A stretch of DNA of 39,897 nt from Planctomycetota bacterium. GTDB lineage: Bacteria > Planctomycetota > Uabimicrobiia > Uabimicrobiales > Uabimicrobiaceae. Shown in pieces: positions 1-10,700 of this stretch (position 1 is the stretch's first letter; each line of letters begins with the position of its first letter). Under the pieces are notes generated by a model. That model was not told the DNA's origin, searched no databases, and saw nothing but the letters and a program-made list of their open reading frames with translations. The position numbers and the translations under genes were made by a program. The stretch lies in assembly GCA_029260735.1 (NCBI GenBank), contig JAJDCR010000156.1, positions 1-39,897 on the forward strand, written 5' to 3'.

Positions 1-17
1 TATATCCCTAAATTATT

Positions 18-34
18 GCCCTTTACTAAAGGGC
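18..34. terminator. Hairpin with T-rich tail (possible terminator of an upstream gene)
   Basis: A perfect 7-bp inverted repeat (GCCCTTT / AAAGGGC) with a 3-nt loop is followed by a T-rich stretch (ATTTCTTCTT). This could end transcription of a gene lying left of the window. It is also the first of four closely spaced inverted repeats, so it may instead belong to a repeat cluster. Confidence 0.4.
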
Positions 35-57
35 ATTTCTTCTTGGACTCTCTTACA

Positions 58-77
58 CCAGGGAATAAATTCCCTGG
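58..77. repeat. 9-bp inverted repeat, REP-like
   Basis: CCAGGGAAT and its exact reverse complement are separated by only 2 nt. The tract has no coding potential on either strand. With its neighbours it resembles repetitive extragenic palindromes, but no second copy is visible in this window, so the class is not established. Confidence 0.5.
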
Positions 78-89
78 CTACGTGCCACT

Positions 90-103
90 GCCGCATTCGC
101 GGC
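90..103. repeat. 5-bp GC-rich inverted repeat
   Basis: GCCGC and GCGGC flank the loop ATTC. It lies 12 nt after the previous palindrome. The high GC content stands out from the AT-rich surroundings and gives a stable small hairpin. Confidence 0.4.
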
Positions 104-135
104 AAAAAGAAAACTCAGAAAACTTTTTACACATG

Positions 136-156
136 CATCAAAATTAAGATTTGATG
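136..156. repeat. 7-bp inverted repeat
   Basis: CATCAAA and TTTGATG are separated by 7 nt. It is the fourth hairpin within 140 bp and lies just upstream of the putative promoter of the toxin-antitoxin pair. Confidence 0.35.
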
Positions 157-169
157 AGATTGTAAAAAA

Positions 170-199
170 TTGGCTAAATTATTGGAGTCGTGGTATTAT
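170..199 (+). promoter_or_regulatory. Candidate sigma70-type promoter of the toxin-antitoxin pair
   Basis: TTGGCT (170-175) and TATTAT (194-199) are separated by 18 nt, close to the consensus -35/-10 layout. Two direct copies of GAGTCG (185-190 and 205-210) lie 20 bp apart, about two helical turns, on either side of the -10 box. That layout would suit an operator bound by the antitoxin, as is common in autoregulated toxin-antitoxin operons. The promoter and operator roles are inferred. Confidence 0.35.
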
Positions 200-251
200 C
201 TAGTGAGTCGCGAGTTTTTATTTTTGGGTCATGGAAAAAAAGGAAAAGACC

Positions 252-500
252 ATGCTTGAAAAAGTTATTTTGGATAATCCCTTGCTTAGAAATGTTAGAG
301 TGGGGAGTAGTTTGAGAGTGGTTGAAAAGATGAATGACGGTAGAGTAGTTTTGGAAGTGTCGGTTGAGGATGTCGTTGACGTAGAGGATAAATCAGCTTT
401 GAAAAAAAACAAAATAGATAAGATGCGAGAAAAGCTAGAACTTCCCTTGCTTTCAGACGGTTTTGAGCCTTTGACAAGAGAGGAAGCGAATGAGCGGTAG
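252..500 (+). CDS. Putative antitoxin of a PIN-domain toxin-antitoxin pair
   Basis: Small, charged 82-residue protein directly upstream of the PIN-domain gene and overlapping its start by 11 nt, the usual arrangement of VapB/VapC-like pairs. The N-terminal half is strand-rich (VGSSLRVVEKMNDGRVVLEVSVEDVV). The C-terminal half is lysine- and glutamate-rich and would suit wrapping around the toxin. I see no confident AbrB, RHH or Phd motif, so the antitoxin family is open. The start at 252 is preferred because AGGA lies 7 nt upstream. An in-frame ATG at 231 would add seven residues (MEKKEKT) but has only a weak Shine-Dalgarno. The antitoxin role rests on gene position; the protein itself is not recognised. 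Confidence 0.7.
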   Translation: MLEKVILDNPLLRNVRVGSSLRVVEKMNDGRVVLEVSVEDVVDVEDKSALKKNKIDKMREKLELPLLSDGFEPLTREEANER

Positions 501-927
501 TAAGAAATGTTTTGTTGACTCAAACGTTTGGATTTACCTCTTTGATCGAGATAAGGAAAGTACTAATTGTCAGATTGCAAGCAAGCTCATTAGCAAAAAT
601 GAGGTTTTTCTTAGTGTTCAGGTGGTGAATGAGGTAGGGAATAATTTGATTCATCCAGAAAAGCCGTTCAAATTTACAGAAGAGAAGTTGCGGACGGCAT
701 TGGATTTTTTGTATTCCGTAGAGTTTAATTTTGTGGGACTAACGAGGGATGTTTATTTTAAAGCTTCAGAAATGAGGGAGAAAACAAAAGGGGAGTTTTC
801 TTATTATGATTCGTTGGTAGTATCAGCGGCGTTGTTGGCTGGCACGGAAATTTTGTATTCTCAGGATATGGGAGATGAGAGTTTAGCTAAGGAGCTTCGT
901 GCACTTGATTTTTTCTTCTTCGACTAA
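490..927 (+). CDS. PIN-domain ribonuclease toxin (VapC-like)
   Basis: A 145-residue protein of typical length for single PIN-domain toxins. The acidic metal-binding residues of the family are in place: D10 (FVDSNVWIYLF), E48 (VVNEVGNNL), D107 (YYDSLVVSAAL) and D126 (LYSQDMGD). PIN toxins of this type are Mg2+-dependent endoribonucleases that cut tRNA, rRNA or mRNA when their antitoxin is lost. The start ATG overlaps the end of the upstream gene by 11 nt and is preceded by a GAGAGGAAG ribosome-binding site, implying translational coupling. The RNA target cannot be read from sequence. The pair may stabilise this locus or simply mark a mobile or accessory region. Confidence 0.9.
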   Translation: MSGSKKCFVDSNVWIYLFDRDKESTNCQIASKLISKNEVFLSVQVVNEVGNNLIHPEKPFKFTEEKLRTALDFLYSVEFNFVGLTRDVYFKASEMREKTKGEFSYYDSLVVSAALLAGTEILYSQDMGDESLAKELRALDFFFFD

Positions 928-947
928 AAAAGCTATTTCAAGAAAGA

Positions 948-1238
948 GTGTATCCTCTCTTGGGTAATCTCACCTCCCAATATTTAGGACTAACAAAAGA
1001 TGACTATGTTAAACTGTGCGAGTGTATAGACACAACCATTCATTCGGCCACTTCCACCAACTTACTCCTACCCTACAAAAAAGCCAAGAAAACGAATGTC
1101 CTCGGAGTAGAAAACATCATCGACTTCGTTTTAAAAACAAAGCAGAAGCGAGGTATTACTTGCCCCAAAATAGATGCTAAGTTACTGGGCACATATATAC
1201 GCAAGTATGCTGCCACAGGGAATATTCCTTTGCCGTGA
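948..1238 (+). CDS. Unassigned small ORF, possibly a transposase remnant
   Basis: A 96-codon ORF starting with GTG 20 nt after the PIN gene stop. The frame is open a little further upstream but offers no better start, and the Shine-Dalgarno is weak. The segment LGLTKDDYVKLCECID has a faint resemblance to the LTxxDYLELVDWTG stretch near the C-terminus of REP-associated tyrosine transposases (RAYT). The catalytic HUH and Tyr region is absent, so if that reading is right only the tail of the gene survives. The nearby palindromes at 18-156 would fit. The resemblance is weak and from memory. The alternative is a genuine small gene of unknown function or no gene at all. Confidence 0.35.
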   Translation: MYPLLGNLTSQYLGLTKDDYVKLCECIDTTIHSATSTNLLLPYKKAKKTNVLGVENIIDFVLKTKQKRGITCPKIDAKLLGTYIRKYAATGNIPLP

Positions 1239-1721
1239 GAATACTTAAAAACCGCGTTTCTAAAAGAGAATAAGAAACTTTGTTATAGACCCCTATAGAA
1301 AACAAAACTAAAATAATAGTTTCATGAAAAATTTTCGTAAAACTATGTGAATCCTCTCATCGTTACCATCAATGCTTTTGGTAAAAATTTGCAGAGCTTG
1401 AAAAAAGCTAGGGATCTCATTGCTAGCTATTGAAATCTTTTGCTATTTGATTATTTATAGACTACTAATATTCTACTAACATTTATTGCACCGAAAATCT
1501 TTAAATTAAAATGCACCTAGATAACTCTTCAAGGAGCGGGGAAATTTCAAATGAACTTAATTTATTGGTACAGTCTTCGCTTAAACAAATTAGGGCGTGA
1601 TCAGACACGCCTTAACAAAAGCATTGTCTAAAGACTTTAGACTAAGAAATAGTTTAGGTTTCCAAACTAGAAGCTCACACTCTAAGAATGGTAAATGATT
1701 TAAAATCATAGGAGTTGTGTC
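1239..1721. other. Noncoding leader ahead of the giant gene
   Basis: A 483-nt gap with no convincing ORF on either strand. A candidate promoter is TTGCAC (1486-1491) and TAAAAT (1507-1512), but the 15-nt spacing is short. An inverted repeat at 1591-1614 (core GGCGTG / CACGCC, 6-nt loop, extended to 9 bp with one G-U pair) would lie in the mRNA leader. It has no T-run, so it does not look like a + strand terminator. No riboswitch or regulator site is recognisable. Several ATGs in the gap lead only to short frames. Confidence 0.5.
1711..1714 (+). promoter_or_regulatory. Shine-Dalgarno of the giant PKS-NRPS gene
   Basis: GGAG lies 7 nt ahead of the ATG at 1722. An in-frame TAA at 1701-1703 rules out any start further upstream, so this site fixes the N-terminus. 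Confidence 0.8.
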
Positions 1722-4700
1722 ATGAGAGGGAATGTTAGCCACTTGAAAAAAATAAAACACTACATCATCGCGCAAATCACCAAATTGAAAGGCACTGATT
1801 CTTCCTGGAACAAGGACGAGAATTTTTCGGAAATGGGTATCAAAAAGAGACAACTATCTTTGCTCATCGAAGAAGAACTGAAGATTATTCTTTCCCCAAC
1901 CCTATTCTTTGAGTGTGAAAATATAGAAGAACTCTCTCAATATCTTTTCCGGGAACACAAAAAAGATATTTGCTCTTTTTTAGATATTGATATATCAAAA
2001 AACAGAGAAAAATTAGATATCAATATCGAAGATACTTTTCTCACCGGTAAAAAAAATAAAGAGATTATCGGCAGAGATATTGCGGTAATTGGTATGGCTG
2101 GTAGATTTGCCGGAGCAAACAATCTCAGTGAATTTTGGGAAAAACTAGAATCAGAAAAAGAATTCATTAGCGAGATTCCTCGAGAGCGTTGGAATCACAG
2201 CCTGTGGTTTGAGCCAGGTGGAGTGGTTCCGAACAAAACTTACTCCAAATGGGGGAGTTTCTTAGAAGATGTCGATAAGTTTGACCCACTCTTTTTTGGT
2301 ATTTCCCCTAGAGAAGCCACTTGGATCGACCCGCAACTGAGACTTTTGCTCGAAGTCATTTACGAAACAATCCAAGACGCTGGTTATGAGAAAAACATTT
2401 CTGGAACCAATACGGGGCTATATGTTGCCAGTATTTTCAAAGAGTATTGGGACGAAATACTGCGCCAGCAAATTCAGATAAATTCTCCCTATGAGTACAT
2501 TAGCAATATGACCTATATGCTCAGCGGAAGGATATCCTACACCTATGATTTACAAGGCCCCTCAATACCGGTAGACAATGCCTGTGCTTCTGGTATTACC
2601 GCAATTCATCTGGCTGTGCAAGCTTTACGGGAAAACTTGTGCGATATGGCCCTTGTGGCAGGGGCAAATCTCATCCTTAGCCCCATTCACTATGTCTTTT
2701 TTTCCCAAATCAATGCTCTATCTCCCACCGGAAAGTGCCACACTTTTTCTAAAAATGCCGATGGCTATGTTCCAGGAGAAGGAGTGATGGCGTTACTTTT
2801 AAAGCCCCTGAATAAAGCTACTGTAGACAGGGATAATATCCATGCTGTCATCAAGGGCTCCGCGATCAACCACGTAGGAAAATCCAATAATCCCTATTCC
2901 CCTCGGCCAAAACTGCAGGCAAAGGTAATCCAAAAAGCTTGGGAAGATGCTAGAGTAAATCCTCAAGATATAGGTCTAATTGAAACTCATGGAACCGGAA
3001 CAAAATTAGGTGATCCACTAGAAATACAAGGGCTAATCAAAGCTTTTGCCAGTTTTGTTCCTTCCAAAGATAAATACAAAGATAAATACAAAGATAAAGA
3101 TAAATATTTTTGTGCCTTGGGGGCAGTCAAATCTAGCATTGGTCACTTGGAAGGAGCTTCTGGTTTAGCTGGGGTAATAAAGACCATTTTATCGTTGAAG
3201 AACAAAAAAATACTCGGTGTTCCGAGCTATCAATCTCCCAATCCCCTCATCAATTTAGAAAACACTCCTTTTTCTATTCATACAAATAATATCGAATGGA
3301 AACAAAAAGAGGGGCTGCGCAAAGCTGGGGTCAGTGCTTTTGGGTTAACGGGGAATAATGCTCATGTTATATTGGAAGAATACCGAGAAAAAGTATCTGA
3401 GAGAGACCTTGATATAAAGAGTATAAACGATCCCGTTGCTATTTTATTATCCGCAAAAAACAAAACTCTTCTCTCCCTACAAGCCAAGCAACTATTACTT
3501 GAAATCCAAAAGAAAAACTATTTAGAGCATGACTTAGTAAACATCGCTTATACCTTACAAGTGGGGAGAAAAGAAAGAGAACAACGACTGGGTATTATCG
3601 TTAATTCCATGAGCAAACTGGAGAAAACGCTAGGTGATTTTCTTTATGAGAAAAAAGATATAGAACATCTCTACCAAGGCAACTCAATTCAAACGAGTTC
3701 TCTAGAATTACTGACTTCGGAAGAGGAGTTTCAGACGACGATCAATCAGTGGCTAAAGAATAAAAAATACCCCAAAATTCTCAAATTTTGGGTGCAAGGT
3801 CTATCTTTTGATTGGGAAAAACTCTACCTCAAGAATAAGCCCAAGCACATTAGTTTACCCACCTATCCTTTTTTGAAAGAATCTTACTGGATTCCCGAAT
3901 CGAATGACTCAGACAATCAGCAACAAAAATCTATATTTTTAGAAAAAGACTGGAAGTCTTCTCCTAAAAATATCTTAGAAAAAATATCTCTTAAGGTTAT
4001 TGTCTTACATACGGAAGCGACAAAATCTTTGGCCGAAGAAATCAAGCTTCAGAGTAAAGAAACTTTATTGATTCAGGATTCACAAATCCAAGAAGATCCA
4101 TTTGAAAAATATTTGACTTTCTGTAATGTTTGGATTGATCTCACAGGAATAGATCCAAATTCTGTTTTTAGTGGTGAATGGATTAGGCTTTTACAAGAAA
4201 TCATAAAAGAGAAGCGTAGTGAAGGAATCAGACTGCTTTTTATCACCCAAGGACTGGAAAGCTATCAAGATGAAACAAGCTCAGTAGCAGGGGCAGATAG
4301 AGTAGGCTTGTACAGGATGCTCCAAAATGAGTATTCGGCCATTACTTCTCGTCATGTCGATTTAGATTCGAAAAGCCAAGATCTCAAAAAACAAGCGACA
4401 TTGATTATCCAAGAAGCATCTAACCAATCGAGAGAAGTGGAAGTATGCTATCGACAGAATCAACGATATGCAAGTTTTCTCCGAGAAAAAAGTATGCAAA
4501 AATCTAAATCTCAGAATATTTCTTTCTCCCAAGAGGACATTGTCTTGATAACAGGAGGAACACGAGGACTAGGATTACTCTGTGCCTACCATTTAGTGAC
4601 AAAATACAAAGTTAAGCACTTACTATTAACGGGAAGAGAAATTCTGCCTTCCAAAAAAGAATGGAAAGAGAAAGAAAAATTTTCAGATTCTATCCAAAAA

Positions 4701-7700
4701 AAAATCCATAACATCCAAAAACTAGAGTCTTTGGGAGCTGAGGTTCAAACTATTTTTTTTCCTTTGGATAATTTAGAGGAACTCAAAAAACAATACAAAA
4801 AACTCCAAACTTCTTCTGGAAATATCACGGGAGTTATTCATGCGGCAGGATGGATAGATTCTACTAACCGCGCCTTTACTAGAAAAACACAAGAAAGCAT
4901 TGCTCAAGTCTTAGCACCTAAAATAAATGGTTTACAAAATTTAATGCAAGTCTTGGACTCTGAAAAACTGCAATTTGCTTTACTCTTTTCTTCTGTCTCA
5001 GCTCTTATACCTAGTTTAGGAGTAGGTCAGTGCGATTATACTATGGGCAATGCCTTTATGGATTACTATGCATGCGCCCATCAAAACAACTTTCCCCTTG
5101 TCAGTATTCAGTGGCCCAATTGGCAAGAAACAGGAATGGGAGAAGTTAAAAGTTCCGCTTATAAAAACTCAGGCTTTCTTAGCATTACCGATGCCCAAGG
5201 GCGGGAGTTTTTTGATCAAATTCTAAGCAACTTAAAAGATCCTGTCATTATGCCCGTGGTAGTCAGCTCAAATAAGTTTTCTCCTGAAACCTTACTCCAA
5301 GCTCAAGAAGTAAAAATCGAACAGAGCGATACTGTGGAAAAAATACCCCGCAAAAAGAAAACTAACTCTAAGCTAGCTACGATAAGAGGAAAAGAAAACC
5401 TTGTCCTCGATTGGCTGCAATCTTTGTTTGCATCGGAACTAGAGCTAAAAGAGGTCCTTGACCCAGCCGCTTCTTTTGCTGACTATGGAGTAGATTCTAT
5501 TTTTTTAACGCAAATCCTCGGAAAAATGGAGCAAGAGCTAAATTTAGAACTAGAGGCTTCTCTTTTATTTGAATACTCTACCTTAGAAGCGCTATCGGAA
5601 GGACTACAAGCAAAACATCCTGAAGTTATCTCAGAAAGATTTTCAGAAAAAGCTTTCCCCTCCGAAGAGTCGTTCATAGCACCTGTAAAGAAAAGTACTT
5701 CTGCTATTGATAAAGAAAACACCCTTAAAGAAATAAGTCCGCTTCATTGTGAAAACCATTGTCACTCAATAGAGCCGATCGCTGTTGTCGGAATGGCTTG
5801 CCGCTTTCCAGGATCTTTTAATGTGGAGGAATACTGGAAACTGTTGCGGGAGGGAAAAAGTGCCATTGTTCCCATTCCCAAAGAATGTTGGGGAATACAA
5901 ACGGACTACTATGCTGGATTAATCGAAGATATTTATGGATTTGATCCTCAGTTTTTTATGATTCCCCCAGAAGATGCCCGAGCGATGGATCCGCAAGCTC
6001 TAGTTTTACTAGAAGAAAGTTGCAAAGCAATATATCACGCCGGGTACACTCACCAAGAATTGGCCGGCCAAAATGTCGGCGTTTATATCGGAGCTCGGGG
6101 CCAAAATCAGACAAACCTTGCTAATCTGCAAAATACTCGCAATCCGATCATGGTCGCGGGACAAAACTATTTAGCGGCCAACCTTTCTCAGTTTTTTAAT
6201 TTTACAGGCCCTTCTCTCGTTATTGACACCGCTTGTTCCTCTTCTTTAGTAGGAATGAGAATGGCCACAGAGGCAATACGTTCGGGAAGCGTTGATTCTG
6301 CTCTTGTCGGAGGAGTGAGTTTACTGACTAGTCCTGCTACCCATGAGATGTTTGCCCAGCGTAATTTGCTAAAAGAAGATGGGGAATTCCATATTTTTGA
6401 TAAGCGGGCTTCTGGAGTGGTTTTGGGAGAAGGTTGCGCACTTGTCTACTTAAAATCTCTTAGCAAAGCTCAGCAAGATGGAGACACTATCTACGCAATG
6501 ATTTCAGGCATTAGCATTAACAATGATGGTCGAACAGCAGGCCCTGCCACTCCCAATATAAAAGCGCAAATAGCAGTAATGAACTCGGCCCTAAAGCAAA
6601 GTGGATGTTCCCCAAAAGAAATGAGCTATATAGACATCAATGGATCAGGATCAGAAGTGACAGATTTATTAGAAATTAAGGCTATCCACTGCGCCTATCA
6701 TCGAGAAGAGAATTCTCCCTTGTATTTAGGATCTATGAAACCGAATATTGGTCATCCGCTCTGTGCAGAAGGAATGGCTAGTTTTATTAAAGTTACTTTA
6801 ATGCTACACAACCAATCTCTCGTTCCTTTTTTGTCGGGACAAAAACCTTTCGACCATTGCACAGACAATTTTGGTTTTGTTTTTCCCCGAGAAGATCGAT
6901 TCATGGCCATGAACTACGCTGCTTTGAACTGTTTTGCTGATGGTGGTACCAATGCCCATATAATTTTAAGAAAAAGTTTTTCAAAGGCTTTGGCAACAAG
7001 ACGAACTCCTCTGCCTTTACCAGTAATGAAGCGAGTGGATGTTAGAACTCTACTCCCTTTAGAAAAAGAAAAGAAATTAAAAACTCCTCCCCATAAAATT
7101 CTCACTCACTCCTTTGAACAATCTCTTGTTTGGAGCATGCACCTAACTATTGATCATCCGATTCTTGCCCATCACAAAGTCCATGGCCAAGAATTATTAC
7201 CAGGTCTTGCTTGGATAGATCTCTTATATCAATGGTTTGCCCAGGCAGGGTATACCTATGAGAAATTGAAATTAAAAAATCTTTCTTTCTACCGCCCTCT
7301 GACAGTAACAAAAGAGATTTCAGTAAATTTATCGATCGAAGCAAAGGAGTTAGAAAAAGGAGTTTGGAATGTTCAAGTGAGCGAATCTTCCTTAAATACG
7401 GATCAGAGAGAAAATCTACTCTACATCACAGCTCAAATGTATTTGGTAGATCCGGTCACTTTCGAAGAATCGGTCGATCTAAAAGAAATTCTTTCCTCTC
7501 ATCTCTCCAAAACGGATCTTCATCAAGTTTATCAGCAATGTCAAAAGAAAGAGTTGGTTCACACGGGTATGATGGAGGCAGAGGGAACCGTCTACACTAC
7601 AAAGGATGCTACTTGGATGCATGTGCAAGTGAAACCTGAAGAGAGGAAAGCAGGTTACCAATTTCATCCGATCCTAATCGATGGTAGCGGGGTAGGCTTT

Positions 7701-10700
7701 GTTGGTTTAACCTCTCAGTTAGTTTCCAAAGAAGATCGTCTTTTTTTACCTTTGTTCTATGAATCTTTTAAGGCTTCTGAGACCTTTGGTCAGGAATGCT
7801 ATACTCGGATTTCCCATGCCTCCATAGAGACTAAAGAAGAGCTCGTTAGTTGCACGATGGAATTTTTTACTCCTCAGGGAAAAAAGATGGGTGAGTTAAA
7901 AAATTATAAAAGTAAACTAGTTCGCCATTCTGGGTTGATTAATCCCCATCGAAAACAAGAATCAGAATATTTGTCGGAGAAAAAAAAGAATATCCCTACT
8001 TTGGAAAAAACAAAGCTCTCCTTTGACTCCTTTGATTCCTTTGAGTCTCTAGTGCAATCCATCATTGCTTCCAAACTAGGGATTAGGGCAGATAAAGTTG
8101 CCCTGGAGCAAGGTTACTATGAACTGGGCCTTGGCTCTGGAATGCTATTGGAAGTAGTCCAGTCAATAGAATCGGCCCTTTCGATAACACTTTCTCCTAT
8201 TCTTCTTTTTGAATACACGAACATTGCTAGTCTTTCTAAACATTTAGCCGAAAACTATAAATTACAAGGAGCCAGTGAAAGAACTTTCTCTTCCCCTGTT
8301 CTTGCCAAAAAATCCCATTTTCCCGAGAAAAAATCTAGCGTAACAACCACTCACGCTCCGATAAACTCGGCTTTTTCTCTAGGTTCCACTCCCTCTACCT
8401 TAGACATAGCAGTCATAGGAATGAGCGGTCGTTATCCCAGTGCATCAAACTTGAACGAATTCTGGGAAAATCTAAAAGCAGGCAAAGATTGTATCACCGA
8501 AATTCCCAAAGATCGTTGGGATATGAATTTCTTTGAAGGCTTAAAATCTCCTTCTGGTAAAGCAATGTCAAAATGGGGAGGTTTCCTCGATAAAGTAGAC
8601 CGTTTTGATCCACTTTTTTTCAAAATATCACCGCGAGAAGCAGAGTTTATCGATCCGCAAGAGCGCCTCTTTCTCGAAGTTTGTTGGGAGGCCTTAGAAG
8701 ATGCTGGCTACACTCCCCTCAATATTGTTTCGCCTGAGGGAAAAAATGAGAGAAGAGCGGTCGGAGTTTTTGTTGGAGTCATGCACAAAGATTACACTCT
8801 ACTCCAAAATGAAGCGGTGGTAGAAGGAGAAAAAATTCCTCTTTCCCTAAACTATGCTCAAATTGCAAACAGAGTCTCTTACTTCTGTAATTTTCATGGC
8901 CCCTCTATGGCTGTAGATACTGTCTGCTCTTCTTCTCTCACGGCGGTTCATCTAGCGATGGAAAGCCTGATAAAAGGAGAAAGCAAAGCCGCTTTTGCCG
9001 GAGGAGTAAACTTATCTTTGCATCCGAATAAATACCAGACCTATGGTCTAATGGATCTTCATTCTAGTGATGGCTATTGCCGTACTTTTGGAGAAGGAGG
9101 CGATGGTTATGTCTCGGCAGAGGGAATTGGGGCCATATTACTAAAGCCTTTAGGCCAAGCGATAAAAGATAAAGATAGTATTTATGCCGTCTTAAAAGGG
9201 AGTAGTATTAATCATGTGGGAAATGTTAGCGGAATTACTGTTCCCTCTCCCGTGGCCCAAGGAGAAATGATTGTAAATTGCTTGAAAAAAACAGGAATAG
9301 ATCCCGAAACAATTTCCTACATTGAGGCTCATGGAACAGGAACATCCTTGGGAGACCCGATTGAGATTCAAGGATTAAATCGAGCTTTTGAAGAGTTTAC
9401 GGCGAAGAAGCAGTTTTGCGCTTTAGGTTCGGTTAAATCGAATATAGGCCACGCCGAATCCGCTGCTGGCATCAGTGGTTTAACAAAAACAATTCTCCAA
9501 TTACATCATAAAACTTTAGTAAAATCTTTGCATTCTCAGACCATTAATCCTTATCTAGATTTAGCCTCTTCTCCGTTTTATGTGCAAGAAAAAACCGAGG
9601 ATTGGAGCTTAGCTCCTCAGTCCAAAACTAAACTTCGAAGAGCAGGTCTTAGTTCCTTTGGCGCAACAGGCTCAAATGCTCATGTTATTTTAGAAGAATT
9701 TCCTCAATCAGTTAATCCCATTCAAACGAAAATTGCCCAAGCTGTTCTTCTTCCTCTTTCGGCTAAAAATGAGAATCGTTTGCAGAGTTATGCAAGGCGG
9801 CTTCTTCTTTTTTTACAGGAAAATCCAGAAACAGACCTTGCTTCGCTCGCTTATACACTCCAAACAGGACGAATAGTCCTAGAAGAACGTTTGATTTTTT
9901 TAGCCACTAGTATCGAAAAAGCGGCGGAGGTTCTAAGAGACTGGCTAGAAGATTCAAAATCCTCTCGCTCTAGTCTATGGTATGCTCGGATTAAGTCCAG
10001 TAGGACAGGTATTTTTCGGGCTGATGAGGATTTGGAAGAAACCATTGCTCGCTGGTATTCTAAAGGAAAACTCGACAAGCTAGCCGAACTATGGATGCAA
10101 AACTACCCGATGAATTGGGAAAGTCTCTACAAAGAAGAAACTCCCCGGCGTCTTCATTTACCCACTTATCCCTTTTCCCAAGAAAAATATTGGGTTTCAC
10201 AATCAAATTCGGTTTCACAATCAAATGGCAAAAAGAATGACTCTCCTCTTTCTCCAGAAAAACCGAAAGAAAAAAGTCCTTTCGAAACTCCCTCTCTGAT
10301 TTTATACCAAGAGTGCTGGAAGAATGTACCTGCGACAAGTCGTTCTTTTGGAGAAAAGCTTGCCCCAGAAGTTCTCTATATTGGTAGAAACGATGAAATT
10401 CAAAAAAGTCTAAAAAACTATACAAGAAAAAAGGGGCAAACTTGGCGTTTTGTTCAAGAGCTTAGGGAGGGACTAGAAGAAATAAAAATCGACGCCGAAA
10501 AGAAAACTAAAAAAATTATCGTGTATCGTCCAAAAGCAGAGCAAAACCGTGCGAGTATTCAAGATATATTTCACTTACTAAGTGCCGGCTCTAAAATAGA
10601 GCAACTGGTTTTGGTAGGAACTTACACCTCTGCCTACGATCAATCATGGATTGGTTACGAGCGTTCCGTGGAATTAGCTATACCTAAGTTGAAAATAACC

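Noticed and set aside
218..523. 101-codon minus-strand ORF over the antitoxin
   Set aside because: It is an antisense shadow of the antitoxin, Ser/Phe/Thr-rich with no domain.
1590..1853. 87-codon minus-strand ORF spanning the start of the giant gene
   Set aside because: It overlaps the Shine-Dalgarno and ACP0 coding sequence, has no similarity I recognise and no ribosome-binding site.
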